DNA from: Stygiobacter sp.
GTDB lineage: Bacteria > Pseudomonadota > Alphaproteobacteria > Rhodospirillales > Magnetospirillaceae
Direction: 5' to 3'
DNA: 64,000 nt
Assembly: GCA_006218045.1 (NCBI GenBank)
Contig: VBWB01000016.1
Span: 62,001 to 126,000 of the forward strand
Shown: positions 1 to 7,906 of the stretch, one piece after another
Layout: every line of letters begins with the position of its first letter
Numbering within the stretch: position 1 is the first letter of the stretch
Program-made: the position numbers and the translations under genes
Notes under the pieces: generated by a model
What the model was told of the DNA's origin: nothing
What the model saw: the letters and a program-made list of their open reading frames with translations, nothing else
The model's database searches: none

Positions 1-1
1 G

Positions 2-511
2 CAGCGCCTGCGCAAGCAATCGGCCATTCCGGTGATCTTCCTGACCTCGAAGGACGACGAGATCGACGAGTTGCTGGGCCTGCGCATGGGCGCCGACGAC
101 TACATCAAGAAGCCGTTTTCGCAAAAGCTGCTGATCGAACGCATCCGCGCCCTGCTGCGCCGCCTCGACGCCAATGCCGAGGGCGGCGATGCCGGCGCCG
201 CCAACGCGGCCATCGTGCGCGGGAAGCTGGTGCTGGACCCGGGCCGCCATATCTGCACCTGGAACGGCAAGCAGGTCGACCTGACGGTGACCGAGTTCCT
301 GATCCTGAAATCCCTGGCCAGCCGCCCCGGCCACGTCAAGAACCGCGACCAGTTGATCGACGCCGCCTACGGCGAAAGCATCTATGTGGACGACCGCACC
401 ATCGACAGCCACATCAAGCGCCTGCGCAAGAAGTTCCGCGACATCGACGACGATTTCGCCCAGATCGAAACCCTGTACGGCGTCGGTTACCGCTATCGTG
501 ACGAAGCCTGA
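2..511 (+). CDS. chvI: Response regulator ChvI, 3' part (5' end outside window)
   Basis: OmpR-family DNA-binding response regulator, partner of the ChvG kinase that follows. The reading frame is open from base 2, so the start and the phospho-acceptor Asp lie left of the window. What remains is the end of the receiver domain, with the conserved Thr in FLTSK and Lys in IKKPF, then a winged-helix domain with the pattern [12 protein letters not shown] and the C-terminal [11 protein letters not shown]. In alphaproteobacteria ChvI acts with ChvG in envelope and acid-stress control. It overlaps chvG by 14 nt if chvG starts at the GTG at 498. The family assignment is firm; the regulon here is not visible. 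Confidence 0.93.
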   Translation, partial: QRLRKQSAIPVIFLTSKDDEIDELLGLRMGADDYIKKPFSQKLLIERIRALLRRLDANAEGGDAGAANAAIVRGKLVLDPGRHICTWNGKQVDLTVTEFLILKSLASRPGHVKNRDQLIDAAYGESIYVDDRTIDSHIKRLRKKFRDIDDDFAQIETLYGVGYRYRDEA

Positions 512-2087
512 ACGGCGCCGGCGCTGGCGGCCTTTATCGTCGCCGCTGACCCGGCGCATCCTGCTGGTCAATCTGATCGCGCCGATCATCCTGGCCGCCG
601 GCCTGTTGTATCTGGACCGCTACAAGCAGGGACTGATCCGCTCGGAACTGGCCGGCCTGACCACCCAGGCGGAAATGGTGGCGGGTGCGGTGGGCGAAGG
701 CGCGGTGTCGGAACAGGCGCTGGGCTTCCTGGAAATCAACCAGGATCTGGCCCAGCACATGGTCCGCCGTCTGGCGCAATCGGCGCAGATCCGGGCCCGT
801 TTGTTCGACGCGGTCGGCGCTCTGGCCGCCGATTCGCGCTTCCTGCTGTCGGCCAAGGGCAATATCCGCATCGAGGATCTGGCCCCGCCCCGGCAGATGG
901 GGTGGCTGGCCACCTTGGATTACTGGTGGGAACAGGCCGCCACCTGGATGCCGCTGGACGAGACCCTGCCGGTGCATCTGGAACCGCCGCAGCAAAAGGC
1001 CGAACACTTCCCCGAAGTGGTCGCCGCCCTGAGCGGGCGGGCGGAAGGGGTGGTGCGTTCCCTGCCCGCCGGCGGCATCATCCTGTCGGTGGCGGTGCCG
1101 GTGCAGCGTTATAAACAGGTGGTCGGCGCCCTGATGGTCAGCCATGACGGCAGCCGGGTGGCGCGAGCCCTGTTCCAGGTGCGCGTCGCCATCTTCCAGG
1201 CCTTCGCCGTGTCGCTGGCGGTGACCATCGCCCTGTCCATCTACATGGCCGGCACCATTTCCCGCCCCATCCGCCGTCTGGCCCTGGCCGCCGAACAGGT
1301 GCGCCACGGACGCGGACGCGCCCACCGCATCCCCGACCTGTCGCGCCGCGGCGACGAAATCGGTGAATTGTCGGTGGCGCTCAAGGAAATGACCGAGGCC
1401 CTGTGGGCACGCATGGACGCCATCGAACGCTTCGCCGCCGACGTGGCGCACGAGATCAAGAACCCGCTGACCAGCGTGCGCTCGGCGGTGGAAACGGCGG
1501 CGCGGCTGTCCGACCCGGAAAAGCAGAAAAAGCTGCTGGCGATCATCCAGGACGACGTCGAACGGCTGAACCGGCTGATCAGCGACATCTCCGACGCCTC
1601 GCGCGTGGACGCGGAAATGAGCCGGGCCGACACCGAACCGGTGCCCCTGGCCCTGCTGCTGGCAACCCTGGCCGAGGTCTATCAAAGCACCGTCGAAACC
1701 CTGCATTTTCCCCTGGAGCTGCCGGCGGGTGATACCCTGGTGGTGGACGGCATCGAAGGCCGGCTGGTGCAGGTGCTCAGGAACCTGATCGGCAACGCCA
1801 TTTCGTTTTCGCCGCCCGGCGGCACCATCCGGCTGGTGGCCAGCCGCCACGGCCAGACCATCCGCCTCACCGTCGAGGATGACGGCCCCGGCATCCCCGA
1901 CGGCAAGCTGGAGGCCATCTTCGACCGCTTCTACACCGAACGCCCGGCAGGCGAGAAATTCGGCACCCATTCCGGCCTGGGCCTGTCCATCAGCAAACAG
2001 ATCATCGACGCCCATGGCGGGCGGATCTGGGCGGAGAACCGGAGCGAAGGCGGGGCGCGGTTCGTGGTGGAGTTGAAGGCTGCGTAG
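498..2087 (+). CDS. chvG: Sensor histidine kinase ChvG
   Basis: Membrane sensor kinase for ChvI, about 529 aa. I start it at GTG 498, which overlaps the chvI stop. The frame is open further upstream, but that part is out-of-frame chvI sequence. Order of domains: cytoplasmic basic N-terminus, first membrane segment ([15 protein letters not shown]), a periplasmic sensor region of about 220 aa, second membrane segment ([17 protein letters not shown]), HAMP, a HisKA box with the phospho-His in [10 protein letters not shown], and a HATPase domain with DDGPGIPDG and [10 protein letters not shown]. The next gene on this strand in related genomes is usually hprK, but here 3.8 kb of accessory DNA intervenes. 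Confidence 0.93.
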   Translation: MTKPERRRRWRPLSSPLTRRILLVNLIAPIILAAGLLYLDRYKQGLIRSELAGLTTQAEMVAGAVGEGAVSEQALGFLEINQDLAQHMVRRLAQSAQIRARLFDAVGALAADSRFLLSAKGNIRIEDLAPPRQMGWLATLDYWWEQAATWMPLDETLPVHLEPPQQKAEHFPEVVAALSGRAEGVVRSLPAGGIILSVAVPVQRYKQVVGALMVSHDGSRVARALFQVRVAIFQAFAVSLAVTIALSIYMAGTISRPIRRLALAAEQVRHGRGRAHRIPDLSRRGDEIGELSVALKEMTEALWARMDAIERFAADVAHEIKNPLTSVRSAVETAARLSDPEKQKKLLAIIQDDVERLNRLISDISDASRVDAEMSRADTEPVPLALLLATLAEVYQSTVETLHFPLELPAGDTLVVDGIEGRLVQVLRNLIGNAISFSPPGGTIRLVASRHGQTIRLTVEDDGPGIPDGKLEAIFDRFYTERPAGEKFGTHSGLGLSISKQIIDAHGGRIWAENRSEGGARFVVELKAA

Positions 2088-2234
2088 TGGGGTGTCTGCT
2101 TGGGGCCGGGAGGGGACCAACTGCTTTCAGCCGAACTAATGCGTAAGCGGAAGCATTCTACGGGAGCCAGGAGTGACTTCGGTCGATGGGGTTTCAGCCC
2201 GCATTTAGAGCGCCCATATGGTACCAAACGATAC

Positions 2235-3317
2235 TCATATTTTCTCGACAGTGACTCCCAGAAACTCACTTAATATCCGGACGCGTTCTTTGATACTGGA
2301 GGCATCATTCGTACCTTGCTGATTGAGGCGGTCGAACTCCAGCAACTCGAAGGAAGCACCTTCATAATTCTTGATAGCTGCTTCGCGGTTATCCGCCAGC
2401 GTCTGCCGAAAATCGAGCAGACTCCGGCGGGTCAGTTTCGCGTCCTCACCATGGGTGCTGGCCGATCGGAAGATTAGATAGTAAACGACAAGAATACCTT
2501 GGGCGAGCAGCAACTCGTCCGCATCGGTGAAAACAGCCTCCATCCGATCAAGAACTGTGCAGACATCGGTCTTGAGGCGAATGACGTAGTCCGTCGCACC
2601 GTCTCGATATTTCCGCGCGAGTCCGTCGAGATAAACCTTCTTGGTGTCTACAATTTGCCTGGAACTTTTCAGGCTGTCTTCAACAAGCAGAAAGCGAGCC
2701 GCCGCCTCTCTATACTGGTATCGGTTATTCTTGAATTTAACCCGGCTAGCAAGGAAGTTGTGCTGAGAAATATCTGCTATGGCCCGAACGAGATCGCCGC
2801 CAATGGCGTTTCTCTTCTCCGCTGCGTTCAAGGGCACAGCTTCATTCAAACGCGAGAACATGTCCTCGATCAGATCGAGATCGTTGCCTTCGATTGAGAC
2901 GGTCACCACCGGCAATACGAATGAGTCAAACTTAACGCGAATTTTCGGATACTGTTTGGCGATGTCCTCATAGCTCAACCCACCGAGATTGAGTTGCGGG
3001 TCCCGCTGATACTCAAAGTCAGAGGCAAGAGTGAACTCTCCGTCCATGAACCCCCAGATCGCCTCAAGTCGCTGACGCCCGTCAATGACAGCAAAACGGT
3101 AGCCGGTTTCTGACTGCTCATCGTGGCTTAGCGCGTGGAAGTAAATCTTCGGGAGATCATAGTCATTGAGAATGGAGTCGATTAGGAGGCGGCGCTTTTC
3201 CTTGGTCCAAACCCCTCCCATCCGCTGATACTCCGGATTCATTTTGATCTCAGAGCGCTCAGCGTAAAGCAGCATGATTGTGCTGTTTTTTAGTGTGGAC
3301 GTGTCGACAAAGCTCAT
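2235..3317 (-). CDS. DUF262 (GmrS-like, ParB-fold) protein
   Basis: 360-aa protein with the N-terminal DUF262 signature: NPEYQRMGGVW near the start and the catalytic-type motif VIDGRQRLEAI at about residue 80. DUF262 is the ParB/Srx-fold nucleotide-hydrolysing module of GmrSD-type and SspE-type anti-phage nucleases. Those usually carry a C-terminal DUF1524 HNH nuclease; none is visible here, so this is a stand-alone DUF262 protein. Its ATG overlaps the stop of the FRG gene upstream (ATGA), so the two are translationally coupled. Base composition is clearly more AT-rich than the flanking chv and pts genes, which suggests acquisition. A defence role is inferred from the family, not shown. Confidence 0.8.
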   Translation of the reverse strand: MSFVDTSTLKNSTIMLLYAERSEIKMNPEYQRMGGVWTKEKRRLLIDSILNDYDLPKIYFHALSHDEQSETGYRFAVIDGRQRLEAIWGFMDGEFTLASDFEYQRDPQLNLGGLSYEDIAKQYPKIRVKFDSFVLPVVTVSIEGNDLDLIEDMFSRLNEAVPLNAAEKRNAIGGDLVRAIADISQHNFLASRVKFKNNRYQYREAAARFLLVEDSLKSSRQIVDTKKVYLDGLARKYRDGATDYVIRLKTDVCTVLDRMEAVFTDADELLLAQGILVVYYLIFRSASTHGEDAKLTRRSLLDFRQTLADNREAAIKNYEGASFELLEFDRLNQQGTNDASSIKERVRILSEFLGVTVEKI

Positions 3318-4046
3318 TGCATCATTTCCTTGAGGATCGAACCGACGCTTGCCAGCTCGGGGAATAGACTGAAACGCGTCATTCCAAGAAGTTTCAGTTC
3401 CCTTGAGAGCTGCTCTCGAGCGTCGTGCGGGATCGTATATTTCGCTACATGCGCACCGTCGCCGACGTCTTCGATAGCGACCCTCTTGTTATGGTGAATG
3501 GTAAAGGTGCCCATTTGAGCCTGGATACGTGCATTATTTCTGGTCGCGATCGTAGCGACCGGAAAGAGCTCAATCCGCGTATTCTGTCTGAGACTGTCCG
3601 TCGAATAGGCTTGCAGTTCATCATCCTCGAATGAGGGGATATACTGCCCCTCGACCTTATCCACGATGTTGGCATGTTTATTAAGAGCGGTTGGCCATAG
3701 ACACCAGAGCGCGGCATCGGTGTCAGGCCTCGACCGCAAAATACATCGAAACAAGTGGACCCTCGCTCCAATCGAGAAGTCTCGTCGGAACCCCGTAATG
3801 CTGCATCAGGAACGTCCAATCAAACGACGTCACCGGACGGCGATCAGCCAGCATGGCCGCACTTTGGCGAAAACGGTTGAGCAGAGTAGCCTCGGAGGTA
3901 TCTGCTGTTGAACGCATGAAGCCTGGAAGCAGCTGCCACGCGGCGTCAGCGTGCCCCCTGAACCAGATGGTGCCGGGCCTGGCAATCTGGTCCTCCTGAA
4001 GGGCCTTAAGGAAATCAGCAACGCAACCGATCTGCCGTTCTAACAT
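3314..4046 (-). pseudogene. FRG-domain protein, interrupted by a 1-nt frameshift
   Basis: The first frame (4046 to 3723) gives 107 aa with the namesake motif in TIWFRGHADAAWQLLPG, then HYGVPTRLLDWSEGP, and stops after YFAVEA. The second frame (down to 3314) continues the same domain with DTDAALWCLWPTALNK. Removing one base near 3725 joins them into about 243 aa that read smoothly through the junction. A ribosome site (GGGAAAG) precedes the ATG at 4046. FRG domains are found in phage-related and defence-associated proteins; their biochemistry is poorly known. This is either a genuine pseudogene, a sequencing error in a single base, or (less likely) a recoded gene. It is coupled to the DUF262 gene by a 4-nt overlap. 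Confidence 0.75.
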
Positions 4047-4559
4047 CTTTCCCCAGACCCCTTACCTTGGCTGCAAGCGACACTTTATTCACCCAAAGTT
4101 GTGTCTACCTGCCTGTTTCTAGATATGACATCGTCGGGAGATGCGTACAACTCTAAATCGTTGCGCGCTATTCACCCCACCAGCGAAGGGATTGGCGGGC
4201 ATGCCGTCCTGATCCACTAACTAGCGGGCTGCGGTTAGACACGCCGTACCTTGCAAAAGGGGAAAACGGGGTCAAAGGGAAAACGGGGTGGTCAAAGGGA
4301 AAACGGGGTGGGAAAACGGGGTGGGAAAACGGGGTGGGAAAACGGGGTGGGAAAACGGGGTCAGGGAAAACGGGGTCAGAGTCCATTTCCCCATACCAAA
4401 TTCCCGTCTCAATTTTGGATTCCGCCATGTCTGCTTCCGGGCACCGCCATTGAATTCCGGAACGGCCCCCATGGGCGCAAAGCGGTCGTCCACGTCCCTA
4501 TTAGCGCATAAACACCCCTTCCCCTTGACTCCCCTCCCATCTACGCACACGCTCTCTCC
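4047..4559. other. Non-coding region with tandem repeats
   Basis: About 510 bases without a credible gene. Open frames across 4168-4600 translate only to low-complexity Pro/Phe/His or Gly/Lys peptides dictated by the repeat and are not believable proteins. The stretch contains the 13-bp tandem array (4259-4380). At its right end it contains a leader that resembles the one in front of hprK, including CCCCTTGACTC near 4520-4535, which runs into the hprK-like fragment. Confidence 0.7.
4259..4380. repeat. Tandem array of a 13-bp GGGAAAACGGGGT unit (8 copies)
   Basis: Eight copies of AAAACGGGG spaced 13 to 20 nt apart. The central copies are exact 13-mers, GGGAAAACGGGGT; the first two and the last carry TCAAA or TCA spacers. 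The array runs into GGGGTCAGAGTCC. From memory, GGGGTCAGAGTC-type sequences occur beside REP-associated IS200-like transposases in other bacteria, but no transposase gene is present here. The array lies between the DUF262/FRG genes and the hprK-like fragment, so it may mark a rearrangement junction. Confidence 0.85.
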
Positions 4560-4691
4560 ATGCATCTGGTTCATGCCACCAACGTCGAGATCGACGATCA
4601 TGCCGCCCTCATTTGCTGGCCTTCGGGAAGCGGCACTTCAGCTCTTGCCCTGCGGCTTCTGGACCCGCCGCCGCCAAGACTCACGCGATAG
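4560..4691 (+). pseudogene. Decayed duplicate of the hprK 5' end
   Basis: A 43-codon frame beginning MHLVHATNVEIDDHAA that matches the first ~35 codons of the intact hprK at 5863 (MQLVHATSVEIGGHAV). The homology extends about 40 bp into the upstream leader (CCCCTTGACTC and GCACACGCT in both). The Walker A region has degenerated: GPSGGGKS in hprK is WPSGSGTS here, so the P-loop lysine is lost. Similarity ends after the RLLD codons at about 4665, and a stop follows at 4689. It cannot encode a working kinase. It is best read as a relic of a duplication or insertion that split the chvG-hprK junction. Confidence 0.8.
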
Positions 4692-5013
4692 CCGACAGCC
4701 CCTTCTCGGCGACCAGGGTCAACAGCTTGCAGGCCGGGCCGGCGGGGCGCTTGTCGCCGCGCTCCCATTGGCTCACCGAATCCTTGGTGACGTTGAGATA
4801 CAGGGCGAACACGGCTTGGCTGACCTGCTCGCGCTCGCGTAGGGCGCGAATTTCCGCAGCGGTGAATTTCTGAATTGGCGTCAAGCAAGATTGATCGAAC
4901 CGCCGCATGGTGTGCTTGTCGATGAGCCCGGATTCATGCAGGCCCAGCGCCGTCTCGTGGATTGCCGCCTTCACCTCGCTCGCCGCGAAGCCATAGATGA
5001 AAACAACCGCCAT
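4681..5013 (-). CDS. XRE-family antitoxin (HigA/NadS type), partner toxin truncated
   Basis: About 110 aa. The core, FTAAEIRALREREQVSQAVF followed by YLNVTKDSVSQWERG and KLLTLVAEKGL, is a helix-turn-helix of the HigA-like antitoxin family. In that family the body begins HETALGLHESGLIDKHTMRR. Here it is preceded in frame by MAVVFIYGFAASEVKAA, which resembles the C-terminal end (FLFGFAKNE-type) of the RelE-like toxin normally encoded just upstream. This suggests that the toxin gene has been cut away and its tail fused to the antitoxin. The start at ATG 5013 is tentative; an in-frame TTG lies at 5043. The gene is divergent from the AbrB/PIN operon and shares its promoter region. Confidence 0.7.
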   Translation of the reverse strand: MAVVFIYGFAASEVKAAIHETALGLHESGLIDKHTMRRFDQSCLTPIQKFTAAEIRALREREQVSQAVFALYLNVTKDSVSQWERGDKRPAGPACKLLTLVAEKGLSAIA

Positions 5014-5033
5014 CCTTGACTTGAATCCTTGTT

Positions 5034-5061
5034 GGATATACAAATGTACAACTGTATATCC
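5034..5061. promoter_or_regulatory. Perfect palindromic operator of the AbrB/PIN operon
   Basis: The arms GGATATACA (5034-5042) and TGTATATCC (5053-5061) are exact reverse complements around a 10-bp spacer that itself contains TGTACA. It lies 18 bp before the antitoxin ATG at 5079. This is the expected place and form for autoregulation by a toxin-antitoxin complex. It also overlaps the upstream region of the divergent XRE gene. Confidence 0.75.
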
Positions 5062-5078
5062 GCAGGATGGAGGGTGAC

Positions 5079-5309
5079 ATGCAGGTCTCCAAATGGGGCA
5101 ACAGCCTCGCGGTTCGTCTTCCCGCCGCCGTGGTTGAGGCCCTTGAGCTTAAAGACGGCGACGAGATCGAAATCCATGTCGCCGATGCCCGAAATCTCGG
5201 CGTTGCGCGCAAGCCTGGCCGGGATGAATTGCTGAAGCGGCTTCGTGCCTTTCGCGGTCGTTTGCCGGACGATTTCAAGTTCGATCGGGATGAGGCAAAT
5301 GCCCGGTAG
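5079..5309 (+). CDS. vapB: AbrB/MazE-like antitoxin (VapB type)
   Basis: 76-aa swapped-hairpin DNA-binding antitoxin beginning MQVSKWGNSLAVRLPAAVVE, the hallmark of SpoVT/AbrB-fold antitoxins, with DGDEIEIHV after it and a C-terminal toxin-binding tail. ATG 5079 is chosen over the in-frame ATG 5067 because GGAGGG at 5069-5074 is correctly spaced for it. It overlaps the PIN toxin start by 11 nt, and a perfect palindrome lies just upstream. The role as antitoxin follows from the family and from the coupled PIN gene. Confidence 0.88.
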   Translation: MQVSKWGNSLAVRLPAAVVEALELKDGDEIEIHVADARNLGVARKPGRDELLKRLRAFRGRLPDDFKFDRDEANAR

Positions 5310-5706
5310 TTTCTTCGACACCAATGTCCTCGTCTATATCGCGTCTGGTGATGCCGCGAAGGCGGATCGGGCGGAAGAGATCATCGGCGATGGCGGCGTA
5401 ATCAGCGTGCAGGTTCTGAACGAACTGACCAACGTCGCACGCCGCAAGATGCGGATGACGTGGCCGGATACGCGCAGCTTTCTGTCCACGCTGCGCTCCT
5501 TGTTGACCATCCGACCGATCACGGTCGAGACCCACGAGACCGGGCTTGCGCTGGCCGAACGCTACACTCTCTCCACCTACGACGCGATGATCGTTGCCTC
5601 GGCTCTTCATGCCGGGTGCGATACGTTATGGTCGGAGGATATGCAGCACGGCATGACGTTCGGCGAGAGGCTGCGAATCGTCAATCCGTTTTCCATTGCC
5701 GGGTGA
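5299..5706 (+). CDS. vapC: PIN-domain ribonuclease toxin (VapC type)
   Basis: About 135 aa. The acidic residues expected of a PIN nuclease are present: Asp in FFDTNVLVYIAS, Glu in QVLNELTNVAR, Asp in STYDAMIVASA and Asp in LWSEDMQHGM. I start it at ATG 5299 (MPGSFFDTN), preceded by GAGG; ATG 5290 is an in-frame alternative. It overlaps the antitoxin gene, as is typical of vapBC modules. The likely activity is cleavage of RNA, neutralised by the upstream AbrB-like partner. All catalytic positions are intact, so the toxin should be active. Confidence 0.88.
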   Translation: MPGSFFDTNVLVYIASGDAAKADRAEEIIGDGGVISVQVLNELTNVARRKMRMTWPDTRSFLSTLRSLLTIRPITVETHETGLALAERYTLSTYDAMIVASALHAGCDTLWSEDMQHGMTFGERLRIVNPFSIAG

Positions 5707-5862
5707 TCCCGCTCAAAAAGGCAACCGGGCCGCTGTTGAGCAACCGCTTTGGAGAGCTGCACCAAAGCTTGGAAGCGGTCTTTATGGGCACAATCCGCCC
5801 ATCCCTTCCCCTCTCCCCCACCTCCCCTTGACTCTCCCCCCGCCGACGCACACGCTGTTTTC

Positions 5863-6294
5863 ATGCAACTGGTTCATGCCACCAGCGTCGAGATCGGCGG
5901 TCATGCCGTTATCATCCGTGGCCCGTCGGGCGGCGGCAAGTCGGACCTTGCCCTGCGGTTGATCGATGGCGGTGCCCTTCTCGTCGCCGACGACCAGACC
6001 CAATTATCCGCCCAGGATGCCCGCCTGTTCGCCTCGTGCCCGACCGCCATCGCCGGTATGCTGGAAGTCCGCGGCCTGGGCATCGTCCGTCTGCCCCACC
6101 GCGACCGGGTGCCGGTGGCGCTGGTGGTCGATCTGGTGGCGGCCAAGGATGTCGAGCGCCTGCCCGAGCCGGGAATGGCCGCCTTCCTGGGTATCCACGT
6201 CCCCCGGGTGGCGCTGGCCGCCTTCGAGTCCTCGACCCCGGCCAAGGTTCGCCTTGCCCTCGGGGTGGCGACGCGAGATAGTATCATCCTGTAA
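5863..6294 (+). CDS. hprK: HPr kinase/phosphorylase, short alphaproteobacterial form
   Basis: 143 aa, C-terminal catalytic domain only, as is usual in alphaproteobacteria. It has Walker A GPSGGGKSDLALRLID, then VADDQT, and PAxIAGMLEVRGLGIV, the HprK signature region. It phosphorylates a serine on HPr, which is encoded three genes downstream. Its stop codon shares one base with the rapZ start (TAATG), so it begins the hprK-rapZ-EIIA-HPr-ptsI operon. A leader with CCCCTTGACTC occurs about 35 bp before the ATG and is repeated before the decayed copy at 4560. Confidence 0.93.
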   Translation: MQLVHATSVEIGGHAVIIRGPSGGGKSDLALRLIDGGALLVADDQTQLSAQDARLFASCPTAIAGMLEVRGLGIVRLPHRDRVPVALVVDLVAAKDVERLPEPGMAAFLGIHVPRVALAAFESSTPAKVRLALGVATRDSIIL

Positions 6295-7178
6295 TGAGCG
6301 AGAATCCCACCCCTTCGCCGGCTTCGGGCCGCGCCGTCATCGTTACCGGGCTGTCGGGCGCCGGTAAGACCTCGGCGTTGAAGGTGTTGGAAGACTTGGG
6401 CTACGAGGCGGTGGACAACCTGCCGGTGATGCTGCTGGCCAGCCTGATGCAGGGCGGCGGCGGGCGACCGCTGGCGGTGGGCATCGATATCCGCACCCGC
6501 GATTTCGGCGTCGAGCCGGTGCTGGCCGAGATCGACCGCATCATGGCCGAGACCGGACGTGACGTCCGCCTGCTGTTCCTCGATTGCGACGACGAGGTGT
6601 TGCGACGGCGTTTCACCGAGACCCGACGGCGTCACCCGCTGGCCGCCGACCGTCCGCTGATCGACGGCATCCGCCATGAGCGCGGCCTGGTCAGTCCGCT
6701 GAAGCGCCGCGCCGACGTGGTGTTCGACACCTCGAACCTGGCGCCGGGCGAGTTCAAGCGGGTGCTGTCATCGCATTTCGCCATGGAATCCGATCGCAAC
6801 CTGTTGGTCTTCGTCACCTCGTTCGCCTATCGCGAGGGGCTGCCGCGCGAGGCCGATCTGGTGTTCGACGCCCGTTTCCTCGCCAACCCCCATTACGTCC
6901 CCGAGTTGAAGCCCTTGACCGGGCGCGACCAGGGGGTGGCCGATTATGTCAGCGCCGACCCGGCCTTCGCCGGTTTCTTCGGCTCTTTGACCGATTTGCT
7001 CGCGCCACTGTTGCCGCGCTTCGCGGCTGAGGGTAAGAGCTATCTGACCATCGCCGTCGGTTGTACCGGCGGTCGGCACCGTTCGGTCTATGTGGCCGAG
7101 CGTCTGGCCCATTGGCTGAAAGACCAAGGCGCCAGGGTCGAGCTGCGTCACCGCGAGCTGGGCCTGGAAGGGATATGA
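6294..7178 (+). CDS. rapZ: RapZ / nucleotide-binding RNase adaptor-like protein
   Basis: 294 aa with an N-terminal P-loop (VIVTGLSGAGKTSALKVLED), the DNLP motif, and a C-terminal domain with AVGCTGGRHRSVYVAERL, all diagnostic of the RapZ (YvcJ/YhbJ) family. In enterics RapZ is an RNA-binding adaptor that controls glmS through a small RNA. In alphaproteobacteria its role is less clear, but it commonly sits in this PTS operon. It overlaps hprK by one base and ends 13 nt before the EIIA start. Confidence 0.93.
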   Translation: MSENPTPSPASGRAVIVTGLSGAGKTSALKVLEDLGYEAVDNLPVMLLASLMQGGGGRPLAVGIDIRTRDFGVEPVLAEIDRIMAETGRDVRLLFLDCDDEVLRRRFTETRRRHPLAADRPLIDGIRHERGLVSPLKRRADVVFDTSNLAPGEFKRVLSSHFAMESDRNLLVFVTSFAYREGLPREADLVFDARFLANPHYVPELKPLTGRDQGVADYVSADPAFAGFFGSLTDLLAPLLPRFAAEGKSYLTIAVGCTGGRHRSVYVAERLAHWLKDQGARVELRHRELGLEGI

Positions 7179-7191
7179 TGAGGGGATGGAA

Positions 7192-7599
7192 ATGATCGGT
7201 CTGGTACTCGTCACCCACGGCCGGCTGGCCGATGAACTGGTGGCCGCCATGGAACACGTGGTCGGCCCGCAACCCAATGTGGGGGCCGTCTGCATCGGCC
7301 CCGACGACGACATGGAGCAGCGCCGCAACGATATTCTGGCCTCGGTGGCCAAATGCGACGACGGCACCGGCGTGGTGGTGCTGACCGACATGTTCGGCGG
7401 CACGCCGTCGAACTTGGCCATCTCGATCATGGACAAGGCCAAGGTCGAGGTCATCGCCGGCGTCAACCTGCCCATGCTGATCAAGCTGGCCAGCGTGCGC
7501 CATTCCGAGCCCTTGGCCGAATCCGTCGCCTCGGCCCAGGATGCCGGACGCAAATATATCAACGTGGCGTCCAAGCTGTTGACCCAGGACCGTAAATGA
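7192..7599 (+). CDS. PTS EIIA component, mannose (Man) family
   Basis: About 135 aa. Begins MIGLVLVTHGRLADELVAA, where the His of VTHGRLA is the phosphorylation site of mannose-type IIA domains. MFGGTPSNLA is the conserved glycine-rich loop. ATG 7192 fits the AGGGG at 7181-7185 better than the ATG at 7186. No EIIB, C or D permease genes are nearby, so this is the terminal phospho-acceptor of a regulatory PTS and not part of a sugar transporter. It overlaps HPr by 4 nt. Confidence 0.92.
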   Translation: MIGLVLVTHGRLADELVAAMEHVVGPQPNVGAVCIGPDDDMEQRRNDILASVAKCDDGTGVVVLTDMFGGTPSNLAISIMDKAKVEVIAGVNLPMLIKLASVRHSEPLAESVASAQDAGRKYINVASKLLTQDRK

Positions 7600-7898
7600 A
7601 CGCCGATTCCGCCCCCGTCCTGGACAATCCCGTTTCGCGGCAGGCGACCATCTGCAACCGTCGCGGCCTGCACGCCCGCGCCGCCGCCAAATTCGTCAAG
7701 CTGGCCGCCACCTTCGACGCCCAGGTCAATGTCGCCCATCGCGGCACCGAGGTGTCGGGCATGTCGATCATGGGATTGATGATGCTGGCCGCCGCCCCCG
7801 GCTGCTGCATCGATCTGGCCGCCTCCGGCCCCCAGGCCGAAGCGGCGCTGGACGCCCTGTGCGCCCTGATCGCGCAAAAATTCGACGAAGAAGACTGA
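7596..7898 (+). CDS. HPr phosphocarrier protein
   Basis: 100 aa. It carries the PtsI-dependent histidine in NRRGLHARAAAKF and the HprK target serine in GMSIMGLMML, so both regulatory phosphorylation sites are present. The operon neighbours encode the enzymes for each: hprK for the serine, ptsI for the histidine. Starts inside the EIIA stop (ATGA overlap) and ends 8 nt before ptsI. Confidence 0.94.
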   Translation: MNADSAPVLDNPVSRQATICNRRGLHARAAAKFVKLAATFDAQVNVAHRGTEVSGMSIMGLMMLAAAPGCCIDLAASGPQAEAALDALCALIAQKFDEED

Positions 7899-7906
7899 GC
7901 CCGGCC

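Noticed and set aside
534-2120. Very long open frame on the minus strand opposite chvG (and similar ones opposite ptsI, katG and the lig genes)
   Set aside because: Antisense frames in GC-rich DNA. Their translations are rich in His, Gln, Gly and Arg with no domain, while the + strand gene is a clear family member.
4259-4380. Possible CRISPR array
   Set aside because: Units of 13 bp are contiguous or have only 3-7 nt between them, with no unique spacers and no cas genes.
4168-4842. Open frames across the tandem repeat on both strands
   Set aside because: They translate to periodic Pro-Phe-His or Gly-Lys peptides imposed by the 13-bp repeat.
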